In this document: in pieces, positions 23,111 to 35,923 of the stretch
Layout: every line of letters starts with the position of its first letter
How positions within the stretch are numbered: position 1 is the first letter of the stretch
DNA from: Termitomyces sp. T153
Lineage: Eukaryota; Basidiomycota; Agaricomycetes; Agaricales; Lyophyllaceae
Direction: 5' to 3'
Length of the DNA: 64,000 bases
Assembly: GCA_018296165.2 (NCBI GenBank)
Contig: JACKQL020000168.1
Span: 1-64,000, forward strand
Translations under genes and position numbers: made by a program
The notes under the pieces: generated by a model
What the model was told of the DNA's origin: nothing
Database searches by the model: none
The model's input: the letters and a program-made list of their open reading frames with translations, nothing else

Positions 23111-25244
23111 TTAACAAATGTGGCATTTTTTAGATGGGGGCTCATCAGTGCAGATGTGAAGGTCAGGTGTAGGCTTGGTGTCAGAATCCTCATCAGAGTA
23201 CAGAGTGAGAGTGGGTGATTCAGGGGGTGTATCACTGATGTATCCATCTTCTGGACAATAATTTACTTCCACACATTCCTTGTCTGTGTAGGACACCCAG
23301 CCATGCATTTCATTTTTGGAAGAGGGTTGAGCTCAAAATGTTTTAAGGGTAAGGCCAAGTCAAGTCACTACCTTACAGTCCCCCCATACATGACCATCAA
23401 GATATGGGAAGCCTAAGAAAGACAAGATATCAACAGTTCAGCAAAGATGAAAGGGAAAAGGTACACAGAACAATGAACGTACAGAAATCAACAGGTTCAA
23501 CCTTACAAATGGTGTATGTTTCACCTGGCCATGTGAAGGACAACATCTTGCTAGGGTGTTTGCCAGAGAACATGTCAGAAAGTGAAATACAGTTATACAC
23601 AAGCCATCCAGGTCAACATCATCACTGCAAATATGACTTGTCCAGGCCATCTTTTTGTAGTGTATCAGGATGCAGGCTTGATGAGCCAAGAATCCTGAGT
23701 AGACAGTGTTGAGTGCATCTATTCCTGTAAGTACACCATTCTTCCCTTCTAGTGCATGAGACAAGAAAAACCAGTACATGAATCTTTGAGCATGAGCACA
23801 ATTCTTGATAGACAATTCAAATGCTCACACGTCTTGGCTATCCACAAACAACCATCCTGATAGACCACTGTACAGCTTAAAGTAGATGCACAGGTACAAG
23901 AACACCAACACACCACTCCATGTGGAGAGATCTGGCAGATGGGAACTATCATATTCTAAACATACTAGAATATAAATAGAGGTAAAAATAAAATAAAATA
24001 AAATAAATCAAAATAAATCAAATGATGCTTACCATTTTCATCTGTTGAGTCCACAAAAGCAAGAACATAGAAAGTTAACATCTGCATTAGGATGTCATGT
24101 GAGGCCTGGCCATGATCCATATTTGAGACTGTGTTGAATGCAACAAAATGATGAAAAATGCTGACTATGGAGTCAGGCAGAGTTGTGATGCAATAAAAAT
24201 GCCCACCCCAACATATACAAGGTTCAGGAGTGACTACTGCATGAGGAAGATTTGGTTGCATGATACTGGATAATCATCAGAAAGGATGATATGTAAAATA
24301 ATAAAATATAGAAGATACATCATTGTTCCCAGCTCCAGAACAAGCAAGTCTATGTTCCATTTCTCAGCATTTGGTTTCCTCAATGCAAAATTGTTGATAA
24401 AAAGCTCCCAAGAAGCAAAGTCACTGTAGTCACCTGATTTAGGCACCATAATAAACAAAAGCTTAATACCTGTCTCAACCAGCAGGAAAGTTCCAAATCC
24501 ATTGGAGTCTATGTGCCAATAATGATGAGTATTTGCAGTTGAAGCTATCCCCAATGCATGTCAGAGATCAGGTAGAAATCACCACTCTTACAGTAACTTT
24601 CTTGTACATTGTTCCAGGCAGCCAGATCACTAGAAAAGGGAGGCAAGGGAAATGTTTTAACAGACCCAGGCAAGTTAAGAGCACTTAGAGCTCTGAGGTA
24701 TGGAGCCTCAAGAGAGAAAATGAGACCTTTGGAAGTACCCTTTCTCAACAGATCAGTGCCCTTCTGTTGGATGAATTTCATTAAATGACAGACAACAAAT
24801 GAATGAACCATGTAAATCTGTGAGTTTGTTGAGTGTGCATATTTGCAATAACAACCATTTGTTGAAACCAAGATTGACATGACTGACATTGCAAACAAGT
24901 ATGCATGCATGGTCACACAATAGCAGGCATATTTCATAAGGGCACCTAGTCTCATATTCCTGTCAAGTCAGGATTGTATAAACAGGCTGTTGTTCTGTAT
25001 GACCAGATGCAACAGCAGAGGCATGCATATGGTTAAACCAAAGGATATCCCTCTTGAGCTGTTAGAATGCATTTGTTCAAGACATTCTGCAAATAAAAAA
25101 TCATAATATAAATACATACATGAAATTTAGGAACATATTCAAAGGTCCCTGCCCCACCAGGTATGGGTATATGAACCTTTTCACCCTTGTGACAGATCCA
25201 TTGGTGTTCAAGATGCAGACAATTGTCAATAACCAATGTTTCAC

Positions 25245-26415
25245 TGTAGTACTGGGTTAGAGTAATACTGATAGTTCTGGGGCTTTCTTGAAGACTTAGG
25301 CAGTCTACTCCAATTCCACACTAATGTCTTGATAAATGTTTGAAGTTGAAGGGGTTTACTTCCAAAATATTTCTATTCTGAATGCAGAGGGGTCTCAACA
25401 AACTCCAGCCTAAGTGATTCACTCCCTGGGAACCACCGAGCCTTTGCCTATTAATTGCCTGTCCATTTGCTACTCTACTTGGGCTATTTATACCTCTTTC
25501 TACAGTGCACAGACCACCCCCTACATGTGACTTTTGGTTCCATACTTTCCAGCCCCTTATTCATAACTGTTATTCTAATTCCCCTTTTTGGCATGCCTGT
25601 TTCAGTGCCACAGGCCAGTTCCTGGTTCCATCATTCCTCCTTTGCATTCTTAGCTTCCATTTGCCCCATTTATCTCTCCCTCCTTTGTATTTCTCCCATT
25701 CATATTCTTTTCCATTCAGCTTCTTTCCCATTCAGATTCTTCCATTCATCTTCCTTTGTTCATTTCATATTCTTCCCCATTCAGGTTCTTTCCCATTCAG
25801 GTTCTTCCATTCATCTGTTCCCTCCCATTCATTCCATTCATTTCATATTCTTCCATTCATCTTCCTTTCCCTTCCCTTCATTCCATTCATTTCATATTCT
25901 TCCATTCATCTTCCTTTCCCTTCCCTTCATTCCATTCATTTCATATTCTTCCATTCATCTTCCTTTCCCTTCCCTTCATTCCATTCATTTCATATTCTTC
26001 CATTCATCTTCCTTTCCCTTCCCTTCATTCCATTCATTTCATATTCTTCCATTCATCTTCCTTTCCCTTCCCTTCATTCCATTCTTTCTCATTCATTCCC
26101 CCTTTACCTCCTTTCAGTCAACATTCCAATCTGGTTATTCTTAGATCAGATCTAGATCTTGCCAGAATTGATGCCACTCAGGTGCTTTTGCCAGTCCCAT
26201 GCTTCCCCTCCCATTGCAGTGATTGGACTATTATTGAGTGTATAGTCTAGTATAGTCCTTGTCCTATCCTGTTCTGTCTTTCTTCTAGTGTATTTAAAGG
26301 GATAATGTTGCTGGGACTTGTTTGACCAGGAGGCTTACAGTTTTCAGCCTTAATAAATGTTTGTTTTGACTTCTGGTGTTTATTATGTTCCCAATGGTGT
26401 GACAACATCGTATCA
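25245..26415 (-). mobile_element. Solo LTR (family 2), copy L
   Basis: In sense (minus) orientation it runs from TGATACGATGTTGTCACACC to AGTACTACA. It is flanked by 4-bp duplications TCAC at 25241-25244 and 26416-26419. It contains a TATA box (minus strand, near 25490), an AATAAA-like signal and about five 49-bp pyrimidine-rich units (25840-26085). It matches copy R at 35924-37171 in inverted orientation. No internal retrotransposon genes remain, so it is a solo LTR left by recombination. Confidence 0.9.
25840..26085. repeat. 49-bp tandem repeat inside solo LTR L
   Basis: About five nearly perfect units of CTTCCTTTCCCTTCCCTTCA plus ATTCCATTCATT-type sequence, period 49. The corresponding part of LTR R (36250-36740) has a different unit number and order. 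The long plus-strand open frames of FHSFHILPFIFLSLPFIP type are a by-product of this repeat. Confidence 0.85.
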
Positions 26416-27677
26416 TCACCATGCTCATTGTCCTGAAAAAGCAACTGAACTTTCAGATTGACATAATGAGTGTTGCAACACATATGGAAGACTTGAACAT
26501 CAAATCAATTAGGGCTTGTTCTTCCTCCTCTGATGTATTGATGACATCTTCCTCATTGGAAGACACATTTGTGTTGCTCTTTGGCTTTTTCTTGCCACTC
26601 TTTGGTTTTTTACCTGGCTTTGTAATAGGGCCTTTATTGTAATTATCACATTTTGGATTTGCCACAATATGGGAGGATTCTCTTGTTTGGCTTTCTGCTG
26701 TATTGTTATCAATAGACTGTTCAATCTCTACCCTGGACTCTGGACCAGATATACCATCTCCACTACTGTCACCTACAGGTGAATCATGGTTATCAGATGT
26801 ATTGATTGGAGAAGGTGACTGATTGGATTGTTGGGGATCATCATAGTGTGGGGACAACCCAGAAGGGGATCCTATATCAATAGACAGATCAATCTCTACC
26901 CTGGACACTGGGCCAGACAGTCTGTTACAACTCCTGTCACCTCCAGGCAAGTTGTGGTTGTCAGATGTATTGTTTGGAGAAGGTGACTGTTTGGATTGTT
27001 TGGAATATTCACAGTGTGGGGACAACTCAGAAGGGGATCCTACTCCAGTATGCAAATCATTGACATCTGCCAACTCTGACAAAGGTAGAGAAGGATGGAA
27101 GGCATTGCCAACATCTTTTCCTAACATTGCATCAAACATATGCAAGTCAATAGGTGGGGAACAGACATATCAGGCAAAATACAAGGGTCATTGGGGGTTT
27201 GTTGAATAGATGACATAGTAACCCCACTGCCAGGTTGATAAGAGAAAGGCTGGTCAACAGGGACAGATGACAATGGTGCAGGCAACCATCTGTCTGCAGG
27301 CACAGGTCCAAAATAAGAATTGACTGAGGAAGGGTCAGCACCAAACAAAGGACCAGATGGTATGAGCCCAAAGGTGCCAAATATGTCAGAGGGCATATGT
27401 GATATAATGTTCCATAATCAGACATATATGAATCCATGCTGAAGTCAAGTGATGTAGGAGGGAACAAGTAGGCCATGTCAATACCAGTCAAACCAGGCAA
27501 TGGTTCTGATGAAGAGGATTCTACATTGTTGTGTTTCCATTTCTGTGATGATACAGTTATGACATCAATCCAGGCTGGAGCACCACCATGTACTTTTGCA
27601 GAGAGATCCTCCAGAGTAGTTGACAATTCCTCAAGCAGATCACCTCCTTGCACAGCAGAAAACAGCACCTTCCACAA

Positions 27678-30600
27678 AGCACAGTTGGCTTTGGAGATTG
27701 TTGATGGATGTGGAAGACCACCTATATGTCTCCAAAGCTACAAACAATGTAAGGATGCAACAACACATGAAAAGAAATAAGTTATAAGACACCTCTAATA
27801 ATGAATCCTTTCCAGATAGTGATTCATATTCTTGGGGCAGGAGCAACATGAGTGGATATACCAGCAGGGCTATGTACAATGTGTTGTGCATCATAGTAGA
27901 ACATCTAAATGTACCTGATCCATCTATTGCAGCACCATGTATGCTATGAAGGTATGCTAACTCTTCTCAATTGCTTGATCTGCTTTCTCTGACAATATAA
28001 GATTGAATATGACATCAAAATAAGTAGAATAATAAGCATACTCATCAACTATTAGTTCTTTGATGGAGGACATGTCCAATGGCAGATACACATTACCCTG
28101 AAGAACATAATAGATAAGTTGTTGAATAAATATAAAAATACATAATACAATGGAAGGTAATAAAGATAAAAATGCACCTTTAAGAGACAGCTCAAGAGGA
28201 GAGCAGCAGACATAAGGTTAATTAGAACATTGTGAACACTCTTTTTGGAGACCTGCTTTGCAAGATTGGAATACAACTTCATTTGAGTGCTGGTAAAGGA
28301 AGATCATGGACAACTCAAAAGTGTGTTCTTGCCATTAGACTCAGAATTGACTTTGCATAGGTGCTGTAATAAATTTTTCTGAAATTTGCTGAGTAGAGTG
28401 GGAAGTGAGTTTAACAGATTGACCAGCTATAGAAAAAGGGGTAAGGACAATAGATAGAATAAAGCTCTTAACAAGTACTGTTCAACTGTTTTCCAATACT
28501 GGTCCAGCAGTGGATGGCTGACAAGGGTCAGCACCATCCACAAGGGTCTGGATATCCAATACATGATAGGCAAGAACTACTTTGAAAAATGCCTCAAGAG
28601 CTCTGTCCTTGGTTATGCAAGAAACAGATACTCCACAAAGGGTATCTCAAAAAATAGCAACCACATTGTTGCAGTTAGCCATAGACTGATTAGTTTCACA
28701 AACTGCAAGGGTGCATGCCAGATGCTAAACAAATTATAAGTGTCAAATTAACAATATTGAGGCTACCCAATACTTCGACAGGCATATTCTCAAAATATTT
28801 ACTGATATCAAGTGTGTTCAAAATGACATTGGAGTACCAAGAATGCAAACCAAATCTAGGGTTTCCTATTCAGAGATGAGGTAATGGCATAGTACTCATT
28901 GCCACCAGGGGAGAAAATGACATTGAAAGAATATTAAAATACATGACTCATTATATACAGGAAACACTGATTGTCAATCAAAGTTAGTCAGCAACTGCTG
29001 CTGCAGATGTATTAGTAATACATCAATAACAATAAACATAGGTGTTGGTAAGAAATAACCCAGTCAAACACTATATATGCTATATATATATGTTGGCCAA
29101 CCCACTTATATCCCCCACCTTCATACCAGTTTATACTGAATCCAACAGTGACAACTAAACCTTCAGGTAGTTCAGCATTGTTATTTTTATAAGAATGCCA
29201 GCTAGGCAAAGTGTCAAAATCAGCAGGTTGAAAATGGAAAGGCCTTCCTGTCTCATTTTGACCATTGTAAATAGGCACTATAGTATGTAAGAACAAGGAA
29301 CAATGGATTTATAACAGTGCAGTACCTTGCTGATCAAACTCAATGATGGGCTTGTACACATCTGACATGCTAGCAGAAGTAAAAATGGGTGCATCAACCT
29401 CCATGAACATAGAATTGTTAAGGCCAACAGATGCAGGACAATTCTTCTGCAGTGTCACATATCCACCATCTGAACAATGTTACTTAAGCTGATACACAAG
29501 AGGATGTAGATCATGTACTATTGTTGTACTTGGGTGTTTTACCCTCTCCTCAGGATACAAACACAATGCCACAGCTGGAAATGGTGCTGTGAATTCCATC
29601 TGGCAAATTCATAACTTGGCAAAGCACAGCAAACTGTCAAAAGGATTCCTGATGGAATTCATACACTTCCAATCTATGCTGTCCATACTTCTCAGTGGAT
29701 CCTCCAACAGCAACAGAACTATGTATCAAGTGAGAAGCAGATACCATGCCAGAAGACAAAGAAACACAAAAATGTCTGGACTGGTCATAGAGGGCCAGAT
29801 GTTGCTTGTTACAATGAAGATCTCTAGGATTTATTCTTGCTAGATGTATGTAGAATCCATGGCAAACAAAGAGAAGACCATGGGACAGAGAGCTATATCA
29901 TAGTGAAATAATAGAAACAGACATGCAAATTGTAGACACACACCCAGTTTTCTGAACTCATATGCTGCATGACCATGCAGATACAGGAATAACAAAGCTT
30001 TCTGTCACTGTTATACTTGTTGTATCCAAAAGGCTGCACTTTAAGCTGCTTTCTGCAGGACAGAAAGTGAAGACAACAGAATCTGATAAAATTTATGAGG
30101 CAACCAACATACTGTAAATGTGGCAGACCCTTGTAACTAGGTTTCATGAAATCCTCTTGATATTGTGGCTGCATGATGGTATATTCAGCCAACTCATCAG
30201 TCAGATCAGTAGAGCCATCCAATTTGAGGGAATAAATGAGTCCAGATCATTTTCCCAGAAGAGTTAGAGTAAAAAAAAAATGAACTTACTTGTCACAACT
30301 ACCAAGGTCTTTGCCAGACATATCAGCAGTATGAATAAGTAAGGGGCTGGCTGCAACAGAGGAAATAGCAGGAACACTCAACCCAACATCAGAAGATATA
30401 TTTTCAATGAAAGGGTAATCATCAATGACAAAATCAGACATATTGTCACTCTGATAACCTCTGACCTTTTCATATTTGTCTTCATCATTGTTGTTAGCAT
30501 CCATAGCAGCAAGAGGCCTGGAAGCCGGACATTTGTGGAGACTACAGAATGCATATAAGTTAATAAATAGCTGATGCAACATTAACAGTACAACTAACTT

Positions 30601-31493
30601 GGAAACAACAGGTAATTCCTCATCAGAATCTGAAGATATTGTCACAGGACTACTAGGAGAGAGAGGTACAATGTTTGCATCTGCATCAATAACAGGGCTG
30701 GATGGTTCACCTTTACTGCAGGATAGACCCACATAACAGTGGATGGCTTTTTGAGTGTGACAGTCAGCGATTGCAGTGTCTGAAGAGCCTTATGAGTCAC
30801 AGCATGCATGTGGCTGCATTATCATCAGGCAATTCTAAGGTACTGGTATTACCCACAATGTACACAGGATGCCCAACAGGGGTCAATTCAGAATCATCAG
30901 CATTTAAACTGGCCAATGCGTGACTATAGAACCAGTCAATATCATGTTGTCAAGAACATAACAAACATACAGAACAGGCATGTCGATAACTGCAGCCCCA
31001 ACTGTCTTCTTCTTCTTAGGGAAAGGAGTTGAAGAAGAACTCTCCAGACTGATAGAGGCAAGAATAAGCAAATACATGACTGCAACAGCTAAAAAAAATA
31101 CATGCCTCTTGGGGACAAGCAGAGCTTTATGCTTAGTAGGCAACCCATCAATGCTATGTATAAATATATGTGATATAAGCAACCACTGAATTGGCATGAC
31201 TTGAAGTATAAGTGCATGCAAAATTTGAAGAGTCACCCAAAGCTGTTGCAACATCAACAGGTGATTCAGAGACATTGTCAAATATGCTAGAGAAATGTGA
31301 GTCATTATAGACATGTTGGAAGGACATATAACACAATCATGTACAACTGGAGTTGGTCTTCATTCCTGGGGATATAGACATCAATATCAATAATAGGGGA
31401 CAACACAGTGGAACAGACTGACAAAGACTTCAACTGTTGTGCAAGAGACTTCACTTTCAAGGGACTAGATTTTGCTTGCTTGCATGGAGGCAT
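27678..31493 (-). pseudogene. Unrecognised intron-rich gene remnant(s)
   Basis: A plausible first exon starts at ATG 31493 (MPPCKQAKSSPLKVKSLAQQ). Further minus-strand coding-like pieces are 31130-30960 (GLPTKHKALLVPKRHV and SSSTPFPKKKKTVGAAVIDMP), 30880-30600 (SPVTISSDSDEELPVVSK), 30500-30290 (YQSDNMSDFVIDDYPF), 30210-30120 and 29296-29050 (FHFQPADFDTLPSWH...GLVVTVGFS). Short introns seem to separate them. The protein would be acidic and Ser-rich in its N-terminal half. I do not recognise the family. It may be the upstream partner of the JmjC-like gene in one mobile or captured gene block. Confidence 0.35.
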
Positions 31494-32340
31494 AGTGAAC
31501 TTGACACATATTAGACAGATACAGATGCAAGGGGTAGAGAGAAGGACAGGATACAGGAGTACAGAGTTGATGCCACCAGACCAAACACCTTATTATACAG
31601 AGGAGGACAATGTATTAAAAAGGATAATTAATTTACAAAGAGTAAAAAGATAATGAACATAAAGAATCAGGGCAGGGTAATTAGAACATTATATGACATA
31701 AATCCACATATGAAATGAACAGCCAAAGATGCAATGATGGCTAACAATACAGGACCACATATCAGTATATTCTGCTAGATGACATGTCAAAGGGCAGAGC
31801 AATTCATATGAAGAATAAAGGTACTTTAATGAAATTCAATGGCAAAGCAAAAGAAGGCAGCATAGCACAAAAAAAGAAAAGAGTACACAGTAAAGCACTG
31901 TTAATAGATGTACAGAGGGAAAGCATAAAATAGAAGACTCCAAGAGAATCACCAAACAAGCCAACTGTGAGACAGCAAAACAAGGGAATAAGGCAAACAC
32001 AACAGGCCTGTCAGAAGCAATCAATGACAGATGTCCACATTGGAAGCAATGTGAGACATGAAGCAACATGAGCAATTAAAATGATTCACAGAAGGAAACA
32101 GAGAGAAGCAAGGCAACAGGAATGCCATGGAAATGAGACCAACACACACATAGTGAATTGTGCATTGTTAGTCAAGACATGCATGACAGCAACACAATAA
32201 TTAGAACAGGACACCTATCAACTGAGGGACAAGAACCAGTACACAGTTTGAATTGTCTATAAGCACACAGTAGATTAAGTACACAAATATAACATTACCT
32301 AAATGTACCAAAGATCATCTGCTTGATATGACACTGTACC

Positions 32341-33417
32341 ATGCTCCACAGGTCATGGTGTTGGTCAAGGACTACAACAAAGCAAGAGCCAGTGAGTAAA
32401 ATGTTTAGTCATACTAAATATTCATTACTATTACTACTATCTTGCCTTGGTTTAATGTCAGAGATTGCACTTGAGCAAGCAATTATTAACCATGAAGAGG
32501 ATGAAATGATGCTCGCCAACATTGCCAGTGTAAGTTCAGTAGAGGTGAGTGCTGCCATTGCATACTGACCAAGAACAGGATCCTTTATGGGCAGAAGCAG
32601 TACAAATCAAAGAGATTGCAAATCCACAGATATGGAGATTGGTGTACATTCATGAAGATGGAGAGATTTTGAATGAGGAGCTTATATTCACCATATACAG
32701 TGCCATTATGGACAAAGATCTACTCCCTCTTAAAAAGGATGTGTGTATGAGGTCAGTTAAGACAGTCAAATGTCAGATACAAAGAGCTGACTTACAAGGT
32801 CAGTGATTACAAACACATAAAATACATGAAACAATTGGTCAAGCTCAATGGACTCAGGACTCAACATTTCAAAGACACAATAAAGAGTGCTGGGTTGATA
32901 TGCAACTATTTCAATTGCAAGTTTGCCAAAGGCCAACTCAAATGTTGGTGGGATGCCTACATAGGCCAGGACACAAGACACATTGACATTACAAACTGTT
33001 TATTCATGCCAACATCAGAGGCTTCATTGAACAAAGAGCATCATCCATTGAACAGGGATTTGGACCCATACAGACTTACTGAGAGGATACTTCCCAAAGG
33101 TTTCATGGTAACTGAGGACAACATAGTTCAGTATTCCAGAGCAAGATTAGGCAAAGATGGCAAGCAAACATAGGTAAATCTCATATCTAAAATATATATA
33201 TATATATATATATAAAGAGAAAACACAAGATTAAATGAATATATGTTACAGGTACGAATTATGCAAACCAGAAAGATTTAGAACAGGAGACATAGTAGCT
33301 GTTCAACTATTGTTCCAGGTCATCAATCTGAGCAGAGGCAAACTGAAAATGCTCCTAGTACTGAGGTCCATTACACTCATTGACAAGAGCTTCAGATCAG
33401 TAAGCACACATCACTAG
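32341..33417 (+). pseudogene. Unrecognised gene fragment, plus strand
   Basis: The first part reads HVMVLVKDYNKARA up to 32390, then a probable intron GTGAGTAAAA...AATGTCAG, then IALEQAIINHEEDEMMLANIA. Later pieces are DPLWAEAVQIKEIANPQIWRL, WDAYIGQDTRHIDITNC, DLDPYRLTERILPKGFMVTED and, after 33250, ERFRTGDIVAVQLLFQV...KMLLVLRSITLIDKSF. The style resembles agaricomycete TE-linked hypothetical proteins, but I cannot name a function. Several frame breaks remain unexplained by introns. Confidence 0.4.
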
Positions 33418-33709
33418 AATCAAATGTATGGAATGGTGCACATATATCTATATATCTGACCCCACAATCTAACAATTCAGTGCAGAATGGAGGTAAGCTA
33501 AAGCAGAAGCTCAGGGAGATAGTGAGTGATGTCTCACACAGAATGGAGGTTGACTTAGCTTGACATACCAAAGAACCATATGGCCACCCATAGTTCCAGG
33601 ATAATACTGTAAAGCCATACATAAATATAACATTGGCAGGCATGAACACACCTCAACATCAATGAGATTGACTGCCAAAGAAATGCAGGGGTTACTATGC
33701 TATTCAGCT

Positions 33710-34140
33710 GATCTGGATTACACAATCCATTGCTGTAGCAACAGCTGACCAATCAAACCACCTTTTGTTAATTGGATTACATCATCCATTGCTGCAGCTG
33801 CACATGACTAAGCAATCCAGTGTTTTTTATGTAAATAATGCAAAGTGAACACAATTATAAAATTAGCTCACCCAGATTACACAATCCATAACAGAGCTGA
33901 TCCAATGCCCATGCATCCCTTACAACAACATTGATGGTAGTGGGTTTCTGACAACTCACAGTCACATGTTTGTCACATCAAAATATGTCTCCTCCCATGC
34001 CTCCTTCCAGAGACATCATGCCCAGATTACACAATCCATCACTATATTGCCAGATGACTGATCAACTGTTAAAGTGTTTTTGTTAATTGGATTACACAAT
34101 CCATTGTTGGCAACAGTAGCTGACCAATCAACCCAGTGTT
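33710..34140. repeat. Dispersed copies of a GATTACACAATCCAT motif
   Basis: GGATTACACAATCCATTG or close variants occur at about 33716, 33774, 33875, 34025 and 34090, often followed by GCTGACCAATCAA and GTGTTTTTGTTAA. Spacing is irregular (58-150 bp), so this looks like a decayed tandem array. No gene is visible between 33420 and 34800. Confidence 0.6.
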
Positions 34141-34429
34141 TTTGTTAAGTATTTGATCTCAAATAACAAAAAGTTGACACATTTTAAATTTACCTTCATA
34201 AATTCAAATCATTTCAATGAACACTGACACATTGCAAAAGTGTACTAAGAGAAATACAATATATATATTGTATGTACACCACAATCAAAGAACAGAAAGT
34301 AAACAAGAATAAAGAAAGACAAAACAAAATGAATGAAAACAAAAAAATACAAAAGGAAAAATAAATATAAAAACAATAAGAAAGAACTCATGTGTTGTTT
34401 CCATTAATTAGCTGGTGGTTCATAGCTGG

Positions 34430-34775
34430 AATGAGTAAGGAATAGCCAGAACAGAGTGAAAATCAAAAAAATTGAGGACAAGAAGAAATAGCCAGGAATA
34501 GCTGTAGCCAGTGGTAATAGTCAAAGGGAGCAAATATTGAGGACAATACAGGAATAGCCTGTGGTCATAGCTGGAAGGAGTAAAAATTGAGGATAGCCAG
34601 TGGTAATAGCCGGAGGGAGCAAAAATTGAGGACAAGAAAAAGATACCTGGTCAGACCAGATCATGTGCCTAATAGCCAAAGGGAGCAAAAAATGAGGACA
34701 AGAAAAAAGATACCTGGTCAGACCAGATCATGTGCATAAAAACATCATGTGGGATCAAAAATTGAGGACAAAATT
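34430..34775. repeat. Degenerate tandem repeat
   Basis: Units contain AATAGCCAGAGGGAGCAAAA and ATTGAGGACAAGAA; two longer units include AGATACCTGGTCAGACCAGA. Period varies from about 55 to 90 bp. The repeat lies directly upstream of the gypsy-2 remnant. Confidence 0.6.
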
Positions 34776-34802
34776 TGGTGCTTGAAGATGGAGTAAAAGC
34801 CT

Positions 34803-35923
34803 CGGCTACTTTGTAGACCTTGAAATGAAAGAAGTGTGACCTATATGCCAAGCACATAGAGTGTCTCTGCCATGTAATTGACTTGCAGGGTATACACCCT
34901 GATATGGAGAAGTTGAATAGGATCCAGAAGTGGCACACTCCTAGAACCTACAATGACATCCAATGGTTTGTTGGGTTGGTAAACTACATTGGGAACTTTC
35001 TGCCTGAGTATCTGCATACACTGGGCCCTTAATGGCCATGATGCAGAATGGGTTGCCAATGAAATGGCAACCCATCCACCAACAGTGTTTTGACATGATC
35101 AAGAGGATCTGTGCCAAAACCCCAGTAATATGCCTGATTGATTCTTGACATGAGGACCCCATCTGGCTAATCTGTGATGCCTTAAAGACAGGTGTCAGAG
35201 CAATGTATAGACAAGGTCCAAGCTGGCAGAAATGTCAGCCAGCTGGATTCATGTCCAAAAACTTGCCCAATGCACAGCAAAACTATGCTGTGCATGAACT
35301 TGAAACTCTGGCAATCCTAAAAGCCCTCCTCAAGTGAGAGGATGAGCTTTTGGGGTATAAGATCTGTGTGATAACAGATCATAAAGTGCTGGAGTTCTTC
35401 AAAACTCAACAGAACTTGTCACCATGTCAACAACAGTGGCTACATGGCCTCCCAAGCTCAATTGTCAATGATTGAGACTCAAAGTTCATGTCAAAATGGT
35501 GGCATGAACTGCATAAGTTGTTAGGAGCAAAGCTCCTGATGTCTACATTGTTTCATCTACAGATCAATGGTCAGACTGAACATGCCAATTGGAACATTGG
35601 TCAGATCCTGTGTATGGTGGTACAATCAGACCAAAAAGATTGCTTAAGTCAAATAAACTTAATGGAGTTCACAATAAATGCAAGCATTTCTAAGATGACA
35701 TGGTTTGCACTGTTTGAGTTGAATGGTGGATATATGCCATCTATGATATGGGAGATTAGGGCAGATACTATGATTCCAAGGGGAATCCAGCAGTCTGCCT
35801 GCCAAACTCTAGAGAACTTGGCAGCAGCACACAACACAATTATAGAGGCATGCATCTTTCAGACATGTCTGGTCAACTCATGTTGCAAACCTCATCCCAA
35901 ACTAGTGAAAGGTGCATTAGTGT
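34803..35923 (+). pseudogene. Gypsy-2 RT connection, RNase H and partial integrase
   Basis: The plus strand reads KHIECLCHVIDLQGIHPDMEK and FVGLVNYIGNFLPEYLHTLGP (end of RT), then RNase H motifs LICDALKTGVRAMYRQG, YAVHELETLAILKAL and VITDHKVLEFF. The zinc-binding domain and first part of the integrase core are deleted. The frame picks up at WHELHKLLGAKLLMSTLFHL with NGQTEHAN, containing the catalytic Glu. Several in-frame stops are present. LTR R interrupts it at 35924 and the gene continues at 37176. Confidence 0.8.

Larger units (their letters stand above)
23111..27677 (-). pseudogene. JmjC-like gene, multi-exon, split by a solo LTR
   Basis: Minus strand. Upstream exons near 27677-26453 are low complexity, with PGKKPKSGKKKPKS and an acidic NVSSNEEDVINTSEEEEQ tract. 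QLLFQDNEHGE (26450-26416) is interrupted by the LTR and continues as TLVIDNCLHLEHQWICHKGEK (25240-25180). The JmjC-like core is at 24560-24150: YWHIDSNGFGTFLLVETGIKL, then, after an intron of about 51 bp, IIMQPNLPHAVVTPEP and CWGGHFYCIT. H-x-D and the later H are the Fe(II) ligands, and GIKL could bind 2-oxoglutarate. The downstream end near 23111 (acidic TPPESPTLTLYSDEDSD) is tentatively the same gene. Such genes are expanded beside transposons in agaricomycetes. Exon borders are incomplete. Confidence 0.6.

Noticed and set aside
25455..26250. Long plus-strand open frames of about 160-230 codons with a repeated FHSFHILPFIFLSLPFIP pattern
   Set aside because: They are by-products of the 49-bp pyrimidine-rich repeat inside solo LTR L; the mirrored frames at 36089-36961 in LTR R have the same cause.
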